DNA of 64,000 nt from Cavia porcellus (taxonomy: Eukaryota; Chordata; Mammalia; Rodentia; Caviidae): NCBI RefSeq assembly GCF_034190915.1, contig NW_026947509.1, forward strand, positions 29,768,767 to 29,832,766. The letters are read 5' to 3'. Of the stretch, positions 48,160 through 58,700 are shown piece by piece. Within the stretch, counting starts at the first letter, position 1. Every line of letters begins with the position of its first letter. The position numbers were made by a program, and so were the translations under genes. The notes under the pieces were generated by a model that ran no database searches, was not told the DNA's origin, and saw nothing but the letters and a program-made list of their open reading frames with translations.

Positions 48160-49085
48160 ATACTTATTCGGTACCTACTATGTGTTATCCATTATTACCA
48201 GGCCTAAAGGACAGTCACAGTTCTAATGCCAATCTCAGCCTTCTCTGAGGCCCCTACAATGCTGCATGGACTTAGAGGGGACCCCTAGATACCCTTCCTG
48301 CTGTAAAACCCTGCCATCTCTCCAGGCTCTATGAATTTCCAGATAATTTCTGCTGAGGGTAGCTCCGAGGACTCCTCCCCGCTTGGCCTGAGACTTGGCT
48401 TCCAGTCTGCACTCTTTTCTCTCTCTCTGAAGTGGGTGGATGGCCACCTGGAAGGGCGCAGCGGGGCTCTGCTGACACCCAGAACCCCTTAGTGGGGTGG
48501 GTGTTGGTGGGGGAATGTTTTTCCTGGAAGTGACCCCAATGATAAACAGTGTGACAACACTAGGTTGTCACCGTTTTGCAGCTGCATGGTAACATAGCTG
48601 ATCCAGTTTGCTGCAAGGCCTGTGAACCCCAAAAAGAAGACGTGATGTTCCATGCTTTCGGAAGATGCACCTGGCACCATGGTGCTTCCTGATGGAGGTT
48701 CCCTGCTACACAGCACACACAAAGACCACACAGGGGCCCCAGGAAAATGCGCATCACTACCCTAGAGTTGCAGGTGCTGGAACACCTGGGTTTTGCTTTA
48801 ACCTGGTGGAGGCTGGTGCAGGTGACATGAGATTAGCCAGAGTGGGTAAGTGGAGTGGGGCAGGACACAGGGCCCGGCACTGTGTGTGTGTGCACGGAGG
48901 TTTGTAGTCAGTCTCTGTGTTTGGCTCACGTCTGTTTTGACCACAGAGCTGGTTTGGTCCTGTACCTGGTGCTGGGTTCTGCAGCTCCAGAGACAAGGGG
49001 AAGTCGGAAATGTGCAGAGCGCCTGGGGACAAACAGCAGCTGTTTTTAGGGAGATTTTTGAGAAACACTGACTTTAATCTGTGTA
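48160..49085. other. Sequence upstream of RAB17, nothing recognised
   Basis: Unique sequence. A short TG run occurs at about 48882. Confidence 0.35.
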
Positions 49086-49089
49086 TGAT

Positions 49090-49245
49090 GTATGCTTTTA
49101 TTTATTCATTTTGGAGACAGGGTCTCGCTATGTAGTTGACGGTGGGCCTTGAACTCACTGTAGCCCAGGCTACCTCAAAGTGATCCTCCTACTTCAGCTT
49201 CTTCCTGAGCACTGGGATGACAGGTGTGCACCACCACAGCTGGCT
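49090..49245 (-). mobile_element. B1 SINE
   Basis: ttggagacagggtctcgcta, both duplicates and gtgcaccaccacagctgg. The nearest repeat to RAB17 coding exon 1. Confidence 0.88.
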
Positions 49246-49562
49246 CTGACTTTAGTACATGCACAAACAGACATGTGATGCCCAGATACTTCTTATGGCT
49301 CCCAGATGCTTCAGATGCTGGGGGGTGAGAAATAGCTTCAAAGAGAGGGGTAAAGAACAGTGTGACCCCGGGGGGATGCACCTTTGAGCACCTTGGTCAC
49401 TGCAGGGAGCGTTTTCACACACAGCCAGTTTGTTCCCCACTGAAGGTGTGACACAGTGCTCACCCCGCTGCAAGGCACCCGGGCCTTGGGCTTGGGCACT
49501 GTCCAGGGCCAGGTGAGCTGCCCTGTATGGTCTGGTGGGAGAGTCAACCTGGTCCTTTGCAG

Positions 49563-49722
49563 GGCACGGGCATGGCGCAGGCGGATGGGGTACCCCTGCC
49601 TGATGCTGCCCCCAGCCGTGTGTCCAAGCTGGTCCTGCTGGGAAGTGGCTCCGTGGGCAAGTCCAGCTTGGTGCTCCGGTATGTGAAGGGTGACTTCAAG
49701 AGTGTCCTGCCAACTGTGGGAT
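49563..49722 (+). CDS. RAB17: RAB17 coding exon 1 (start codon, P-loop)
   Basis: The acceptor is tcctttgcag and the exon starts at 49563. Nine untranslated bases precede the ATG at 49572, which sits in a good context (ggcATGG). The exon encodes residues 1-50 plus one base of codon 51, including the whole P-loop and the TVG end of switch I. The donor is T|gtaagt at 49723. Confidence 0.93.
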
Positions 49723-52700
49723 GTAAGTGGCGGGTAAGGTGGGAAGCCGGGGCGGGGATGGGGGGCAGCGGGGGAAGGCTGTTCCTGCTCTGTCTGATGA
49801 GCAGCCCCAACAGCCTCTTGATGCGGCTTCCCTTTTGCCTAGGCTGGGGGTGGTGGGTGGGGAGGGAGGACCTCTCTCTACGGGGTTCCTCCCCTTCTAT
49901 TTGAAGCAGGCTCTTCTATGTAGTTCTGGCTGGACTTGAACTCACTATGTGGTCCAGATGGCTTCAAACTCATGGCACATCCTCCTGCCTCAGCTTCCCA
50001 AGCACTGGGGATTACAGGAGTGCACCACAGGCGGGTCCTGTGCTCCTTAAAGATAGAACTCTCTTGGCTTGGGATGATTGTCTCGGAGCCCTGTGGACGT
50101 CCAGAGTTTGCTGTGTGGGTGTGGTTTCCTCAGAGGCACTGTGTGGCAGGAGTGTTAAGTCCTTTTGGAAACACTAAGCCTGAAAACTATTTATCTTTTT
50201 GAAACAGGGTCTTGTTATGCAGTTCAGGCTGGCCTTAAGCTCACTTTGTAGCCCAAGCTGCTTTCAAACTCAACGATCCTCCTGCCTCAGCCTCTTGAGT
50301 GTTGAGATTACAGACGTGCACCACCATGCCAGGCTTTGAAAACAGTGTGAGCTATGTGAACAGCTGGGTGTCCAGCTCAGTGGCAAAGAGTGTGGCTCAC
50401 ACATGTGAGCTCCTGGATTTCATCCCAAGTACCACATGAAAGAACAAAAAATAGCCAAGCCCAGTGGCACATCCTGTAATCACAGCATCCTGGAAGGCTG
50501 AGGTAGGAGAACCACGAAGAGGTTCAAGCTCAGCCTTGGCAATGCAGCAATTCAGCCAGATCTCAGTCTTAAAATAAAAAAGTTAACGGGGCTGAAAATG
50601 CAGTTAGGAGTGAAGGCACTGAGTTCAACAACCAGAACCACAATGAATCAGTCAATTGATCAATGGATCAATCATGTTGCAACTGAAAAATAAAATGAAA
50701 CTGTGCTGAGGGTGCAGATCCATGCAGAGCCCTAAATTCAGTCCCAGGACCATCAATATTCATGGTTATGACAAAGCAACAATGTCACCGAGCAGAGCAT
50801 AGAACAGAAATCTCCATGCGGGGACGGAACCTGGGATTTTATCACCTGGTGCAGCGGGCCGTGTGCCTGCCTGGGTGGCACAGGGTAGCCACTGAGGGTG
50901 TGACGGGTCCTCAGGACTGAGGTGACTGGGCCAGGGAAGCAGGGGGTGAGCAGGGCTCTGGGTGGGACCCTGAGGAGGACCCAGCAGGACTGAGTCCCCT
51001 GAAGATCTTTCTCTGCATGGAGCTAAGAAACTAAATGGAAGCTGAGACAATGACCCCTCCACTCTCGCAGTGACTGACCCCAGGAAGTACTGAACTGCAT
51101 CCCCAGTACTTTGGTGAGATAGTCTTAACAAGGCTTCAAACTCAGGATCCAAGGTCAGGCAGGGTGGCACACACCTGTAATCCCTACAGTAGGAAGGCTG
51201 AGGCAGGAGGATCACTGCAAGTTTCAGGCCAGTTGGGTTAAATAGTAAGTTCAAGGCTGGTTTAAAAAAAAAAATACTGGTCAGACTGTCTCAAAAAAAC
51301 CAAACACTCATGATCCTCCTGTCTCAGCCTCCAGTTACTGGCATTACAGGTATGTTTGACAATACCCAATTCCCTGGTGACTTAGTTTTTGGTGCCACAA
51401 ACAGAAAAAGTTGTTTCAAACAGGATCAGCTGAGCAGCTGTCATGAGAAAGTAAAATTTAGACACAGGAGAGCTGCAGAGCTGAGAGCTATCCTAGGAGC
51501 AGATGGGGTCACACACCCCACAGCTCCGTGGGGCAGCTGGAGAGGAGAATCTGGGTCCCACTCCAAGACCTAGCCTTTAGTTTCGGGGTTCTTCCCACAG
51601 GGGACACTTCCCAGGCAGGACAGACCCACAGGCTGCCGGGGCTTTCACTTTATATCAGGGGGCTGACGACACTGAGCAAGAACAGTTCAGGAATTGGGGT
51701 CTAGGAGGCTGAGTGGAAGGAGGATTTCCATTTTGATTTGTGCTGTGTTGTGAGGTACAGGGGGTCAAGCAGCGAGTGTTGGTGCGAAACTACATCTTGT
51801 TCCTTGTTTGGGTCCAGGATAGTGTCACTCAGGCCCAGGGAACAGCCCTCCCTTGTCCCTGGAGTCTCTGCCAGCACCAAAACTGCATCTCCCAGAGCTG
51901 CTGAGCCCAGATCGGAGGATCCTGGTGTCAAATTAACCCCAAGGGCCCCAGGGAAGCAGGTTTTCCCATCACGCTCCCCCTGCTGTGGATGGAGTACAGC
52001 CCCGTGCCAGGCTCCTGTGCCTGGTGGGTCTGGGGCTAGGGCAGCTTCCCCGGACTTCTGGGTTCCCTGGAAGCTTCCCATCGTCCCCAGACCTTTGGGT
52101 TCACCAGCACCCTCCATAGCAGGTATGTCCCCAATCCCTATGGAGCTCTGCTTTGGACAGTGGGTCTCTGATGTGCGGGTTAGGGAGAGAGACGAGGAGG
52201 ACAACACTGAGTGTGAAGTCCCACACCTGGTGTTGGGGCATTCTAGGGCACTGGGGTGTAGCATGGAGAGTGCAAACCCGGGGGCACAACTCAGAAAGAC
52301 TTTGCCTGTGGCTGGAGCCCAGCGCTCAGGCCTGGAGCGGGCCTGGCAGCACAGTATGTGGGGGAGGCGAGACCAACTGGAACACCAAGGGCCCTGCGGC
52401 CTGAGAAAACAAATGGGCAGGAACGAAAGCGAAAGAGCAGGAAAGAGCAGTGCGTCTCTACCTCTGCCACCTCGAGTGCCCGAGGCCAAAGCTCCTCGAT
52501 GAGGCAACTCAGAGCCCTTTCTCCTGCGACAGCAGTGTCCCGAGCTCCGGGCTGGAAACCAGGCAGAACGGTCTCGGTAGACATGTGAGGTTTGCTGAAG
52601 TCGTCTTTATTTAGGATCATTTCCTTTACAACCATCCACACGTTCGTCCCAGGCATAAATTCACAGCTAGAAAGTCAGATTCCTTTTTCTGACCGTGGAT

Positions 52701-55700
52701 AGTGCCCAAGCCTACTGCCCAATGCCCGCCCTGTTCTTTTCTCCCTTGTTCTGGATCCAAAGCTCTGTGTGCCACTGGATACAAGGGGCCAGCTAGATGG
52801 GGACACAGGCTGGGCATGGGGTACAGTGCAGGGAGTGGGGCTCCCAGTTCTCACGGAGACGACAGTGGAGACCACTAAACCAGACAGTCCTGGGATGCTG
52901 CAGGAGCGTCATGACCCTCCGCAGCTCATGGCAGGCCCGGTCCCGCTGGAGGACAGTGGATGAAGGACCGTACATCTCTGTGGGAACCTCATACAGCTCC
53001 AGGCTTAAGTTGCTCAGCCTGGAAGTGTGGCCCAATAGCTGCTCCAGGCCATCTATGGACAGGGAGTTCTGCAGGTAGCGGAGAGCGCTGAGCTGGGTGC
53101 AGCGGCTCAGGGCGGGCAGGATGGCATGCAGCTGGGCTTCTGTTATCCCACAGGCCTCCAGGTGCAGGCTGGTCAGCGTGGCTGCAGTATTAGCCAGGAG
53201 GCTTTGCAGCGGGCCGGGACTGAAATCGGTCAGCCTCACGCCGCACAGCCCCAGGTGTGTCAGGTGTCTGGTGCTGGGATACTGTGGCAGTTGTTCCCAA
53301 TCCGTGGGTGAAAGCTGGCAACGAACCAACGTCAGGGTCTCCAGGGGCAATACCAGGCGCCTACAAAGTGGCCCAGAGGTCAGAACCGTGAAAACGGGGG
53401 GCAATGGGGACAACTACAAGGCGAATCACCCCCACTTATGCCAAGGCCATTTACTATCACTCGTGTGATGAGTCCCCAATCTTCAGAGACCCCTTTCCTC
53501 TCAGAAAACCACAGGTCTTTCCCAAGGAGGCTGACGGGAGCCAGATAGGAAGGATAAATCAGACAGGGGATGACCACATTGTCCACTGGGGTAGCCATGT
53601 CTGTATCCCACTCCTGGCCCCATGCTCCTGCTCCTGGCTGTTAACTGGGACCCTGTACTTCTTGAGTGGTCGTTGGCCCTTCCCCGCCTGCACAGGGGCA
53701 CGTGATCCAGACTGCCAGATGGAAAGGGCCACTAATGGGGAGACAGAGACAGCGGTGGTGGTGGTGAGCTCCCGTCCCCTCCCTGGACACTGCATGTGGG
53801 GCCTGGGCTGGATCTGTGGGTCAAGTGGGACAGCGGAGGATGTTGGCATGCGGAAGGCCCATTGAGCGAGGGGTGTGACCTCCGCCTCCCTTCACTGCAT
53901 GGTGCCTTTCCTCTTTCTCAGCACCTCACCCTAGACGCACTTCCCTGGGAAGCTGTTGCTGACCCCTGGCTTCAGGCATGCTGGTGTGGTGGCCTTTTGG
54001 GCCTGGCTGCTCCTGTACAGAGGCAGGGATGGGACCCACACTGCGGGACCGAGGCAAGTTCAGGCAGCTCTATCTCTGTCTCAGCTCCTATGGGGGTCCG
54101 GGCCCTGCTTGCTAACCTTCCCAGAACCGAAAGGCTCTCCCAACCCGGCCCTGCAGCTTACCTTAGCACTTGGGCCAAGTGGTCTTCCAGGAAGAAGATG
54201 GAGTCCAGACAAATCTCCCGCAGAGAGTGGAGCTTAAGAAACTGAGTGGCGAAGTCTGTGATGAAGGACTTGTTCTCCTCGGGGATAACCAGTGGGTTTG
54301 CGTAGCAGTCACAGATCCGTAGCTTGCGCAGGTTGGGCATGTAGCTCAGGTAGTGGGAGAAGATGAACAGCGTGGACAGTGCCCAGCTGAAGTTCATGTC
54401 GGCCTCCTGCACGCGACTCAGGTCCACAGTGGCCAGGGACTCCGTGATGCTCTGAATTTTCTTTGCGGTGATGTGCAGTTTTACACAATCCAGCTGCACC
54501 AGACCTCTCCTCTCCTTGGTCCAGCGGAGGAGCTGGGATGAAAACTCACTCAGGAATCCCTCCTGGATCCAGATATCCAGAACCATTGTGAGGGGCCGCT
54601 TGGCCGTTCTCCTCCTCTTCGGGATCTCCCAAAAGCCTGCTTCCCGCAGGGATCCAGCCCAGACCTTCGGGAGGCCCTGCTGTGCGCACCGGGCGTCCAC
54701 CGCCCGCAGCTTCAGCCTCCTACTCCTACGGGTGGAATGGGAAGGAGGCTGAGCATCAGGTCAGGGCTGCTTTCCTACCTTGCTTCCTGTCCCAGACCCT
54801 GGGGCCTTCTTGTCCCTTCCTCCTCACTCCAGGCCTACTCCTGGTGCCTGTAGGGGATGGGGTTCCCCCTGTTCCAGCCTCAAGTCCCAGGCCCTCCCTC
54901 CCGGGTACCTGGGGGTTGCCCTCACCTGGAGCTCACCTCCCGGTTCAGCATCTGGTCCAGCCCATCCAGCACAGCTTGGAGGACCTGCCAGTTCCTCCTC
55001 CTCGGCACTTGGACGGAGCCCAGCAGGCTGAGGAAGAGCTCTGGGCCCTCAGCCTCCATCAGTGCTCCCAGGGGCAGGCATGGAAAGGGCCAGGACAGCA
55101 CCATGGCCTTCAGTACCTCCACGTGCCCCTTGGCGAAGGCCTCTGCGAAGATCGGGGGAAAGAGGTCCCCAGGCAAGTCCTCCAGGGCCCCCAGGGCCAC
55201 AGCTTTGTGCCTCAGTAGGCCCCGGACTGCCAGCTGCAGGAGTGTGGGTGGGGACCGAGGGCGCATCCTGGAAGATCGGCAAGGCCAAGGGATCTGGGGA
55301 GACACCAGGGAGAGACAAGCTGAGATCCCTTCCCGCCTTCCCCACCAAGAACCCGACTTGCGATCAAAAGCCCTGGCCTGACATCGGTGAGTTCTGGAGG
55401 CCCCAGGCATTGCCTCTGCCTCTGTGGATGCCAGGACTCAGGTCTGGGCTCCTGGTGAGGAAGTGAGGCCACCAGTGACACACCCACTTCCCACGAAGCA
55501 CCCCGAACTCTGGACCCCCCAGGAGCTGGGATCCAAGGTACATGGAACTCACTCCAAGCATCTCGGAGGAAGAATTTTCATTGGCCAAGAAAATGCAAAT
55601 GTCCTAAGGCCCAATCTCTCTAATTCTGTTTCCAAAGTACAGCTGGCTAAGAAAAATGAAGCACAATACAAAATAAAAGCCATGAGATTTCATTCCAAGT

Positions 55701-58700
55701 AACTACAGAAGACGGGCTTTTCCTCCTACCCCAGAGCTGGCTCCTAGTCGCAGGGCCAGGTCTGATCCGCCAGCCTCTCCCGGGGGTCCCTTGGGTCACC
55801 CGTAGCGGGGCAGTGGAAACAGACTCAGCGGGGAAACGGCTCTCCAGTGCAAGCTGCTGGCTTGGGAATCTTAGGTCGAGAGCGCCCTCCTCTTTGTGGA
55901 TGAAAATGCAGGGGTCAGAAGCTGGTGGGTGTGGGGTGAGTGGAAGAAGAATTTCAGAAAAGGGAAGCGCTGGTGAGTGAGGTTCATGGAACAGGAAATG
56001 AATACGTTGTTCCTGTCTCTCGTGTGACTTTGGCCAGATTGTTCCAGCTCCGATTTCTCCTCCGGGAGCGGGCGCGGGGCTGTGCGCGCGCTTGGCTGAT
56101 TTTTGGAGGGGAGTTGTGCATCGCTGGCAGCTAGGACTGGGAGTTTGGGGGAAGGCGGCTGGCCCTCGGCTCGGCACCCGCGCCGCTCGCTGCCTTACCG
56201 TGTCCTCCCTCTCCGCTCCCTTCCGGCCGCGCAGAGCGCAGCAGCTCCCGCCCCGCCCGGCCGCCCCTCCCCCAGCTCCGCCCGCGATCCGGCCGGGCCG
56301 CGCCGCAGAAAGAAACGCGAGACCTCTGGGGTCACCCAATTTCCTAGATCCTTGTGGGAACGGCCACCCCGCTCCTCACCCCCCTTCCGCGGCTCTTCTG
56401 TCCCACAGGCACTGTCCTTACGGGCTTCGGGCTTTAGAGACGCAGATGGAGGGGAGGGCCGGTTCCAGCGGTCCGAAGCCCTGCGTAGGAGGGCAGTGGA
56501 ACAACGGGAAGAGGCGGGTCCTACCGAGCGCCCTCCGCACCTCTCCGCAGGCAGCTGCCTGGCCTTGGCCGTGGGCCTTAGCACCCCTCCTTTCCCTCCC
56601 CAGGAGTCCAGCGGCCCTTCCACCTCCCTCAGTAGGCCAGGGGCAGGCGAGGTTAAAGCCGGACGCACTGAGGCAAACCTTGCTGCTGGCCATGGGGGCT
56701 CCCTGAGGCCAGCCAGGTGTTGGGTCACGCACCTCTTAGTCTCAGGACTCCGGACCTGGAGCAGGAGGATCACTGTGAGTCCAAGGTCAGCCTGGGCTAC
56801 CGAGGGAGCTGCAGGCTAACCTAGATTAGCAGGGAATGGTAGTGCAGGCCTGTAATTCCAGCACTCAGGAGGCTGAGGCAGGGGGATCACCATGCATTTG
56901 AATCTAGCTACCTAAGAGTTCAAGGCCAGGGGGGATTACACAGGGAGACCTTGTATCAAAAACAAAAACAAAAAGAGAACAAACACCCCAAAATTTTGAC
57001 TGAGTCCGGCGTAGTGGCACATGCCTGTGCTGCTGCTGCTCTGGGAAGTGGAGGCCCAGCCTAGGCCCTTTAGGGACTCAACAGACCTTATCTCAAAATA
57101 ACCCTGGAGCGATGCAGGCCTATAATCCTAGGCATTTTGGAGGCTGAGGCAGGTGGATCACTGTACATTCCACGACAGCCTTGGCTACACAGTGTTTGAG
57201 GCCTGAGGCCAAGCAGTACTACATAATGAGAGTCTTTCTCTCTCTCTCTCTCTTTCTCAAAATAAAAAAAAATAGAACCAGTTGGGTGACATAGCTAGGC
57301 CCTGTCTCCGAGGAATAAGAAGCCAGGCACAGTGGTGCAGACCTGTAATTCCTGTACTTGGGAGGCTGAGGCAGGAGGATCGCCAGGAGTCTGAGGCCTC
57401 CAGAGCTACTCGGGTCACGTCCAAGCTAAACTACACAGCAAAACCCTGTCTAAGACCAAACAAATCAGCACCACCAACAAAAGCGGTCATCCAAAGGGAA
57501 AGATCACCAAATTCCCAGCACCACCTTGGACCTCTATCTCTATCAGATGCTGCCGAGGGTAGGGGGTGGGCGTCCTCGTCCTCATAGGGGACAGTGACTC
57601 ACCAGGGGAGGAATCCAGGCGGCCAGGAAGCTCCAGCACCAGGTCTCTCCTCCCAGAGCCTGCGTCCCCTGCTTTATCCCCAGCAGCCACACAGCCACGC
57701 CTCAGCTCCCAGCTCCTCCTCCCGCCCCCTCCACCCCTAGAGTGGGCTTCCGTCTCCACCCAGGTGGGCTTCTCTCTCCTCAGGGATTGGTTTCTGCAAA
57801 TCTCTAGGCGGGGACTGAGAAGAATTCAGCAGAGTGGTAGGCAAGACTTTGGTCCTTGATGCACTCTACAAACGCAGGTTTAGTTTTATTAGCTACTAGG
57901 CTGTCATGGTTGTATGAAACAGACTCGGGGCTGGCTGGTGTGGTGACTCAAGCCTATTGCCCTTTACTCTAGAGGCCGAGGCAGGAGGACAGCTGAGAAT
58001 TCAAGGCCACATAGTGAGATGCCCTGTCCAAAAATAAATAAATAAATAAAATTTTAAAAGAGGCCTGGTTCTGATTTTGAGTAGAAATTCCTTGTAAATG
58101 GCTCTTCAGTGACATTCAAATTTTGACACTGTTCCAGAGTCACTGAGGGTGGGGGTGGTTACCTGATCTTGGTCAGGGTCTGCTATTTTGAAAGCTGAGG
58201 CAGGAGGATCTCTAGAGTCCAGGGGTTGAGGTCTATCCAGTGCAGTGATCATTAGATTTATCTATTATTTAGCTTGGTGTGGTGAGGCTCACCTATAATT
58301 ACAGCACTCGGGAAGCTGAGGCAGGAGGATGGCTGCAAAGTCAAATAGCCCACACTACATAGTGAGACCTTGTCTCAAAAACAACAAACAAAACAAAACC
58401 ACTGAAAAAAACAAAAAGATAAGCTTTGCTTGCTCTGGCTCTGGGCTTAGTCATCCTTGGTCACCTGTAGGCCCAGGTTAAGAGCCGTAGCTTTCAGCAA
58501 AGATAGTTTTCAAAATCCCTGACTATCCCAGAGGAAAACAAAAAATAGGGTCTTAATGAGCAGCGGGCCAAGTGGCCTGGAGCCAGCCTGTCCGAGTCCC
58601 CGGGTGGTCTCTGCCTGATCCTCACTATCAAAACTTCTACCGCCTGGGGTCCCCAGCTCTCCGGGGCTGAGCCTCACCCACCCCTTTCCTGTGCTGCAGA

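Noticed and set aside
47899..48248. His/Pro/Ser/Ile-rich frames
   Set aside because: They are translations of a CATC/ATCC tetranucleotide repeat.
51701..52507. Overlapping 268-codon minus and 254-codon plus open frames
   Set aside because: Both occupy the same GC-rich DNA downstream of the PRAME-like stop. Neither shows a domain, and mutual overlap of long frames is typical of high-GC chance.
55647..56819. 230- and 238-codon frames in the RAB17 intronic CpG island
   Set aside because: Stop-poor GC-rich DNA rich in P, R, A and G codons, with no domain recognised.
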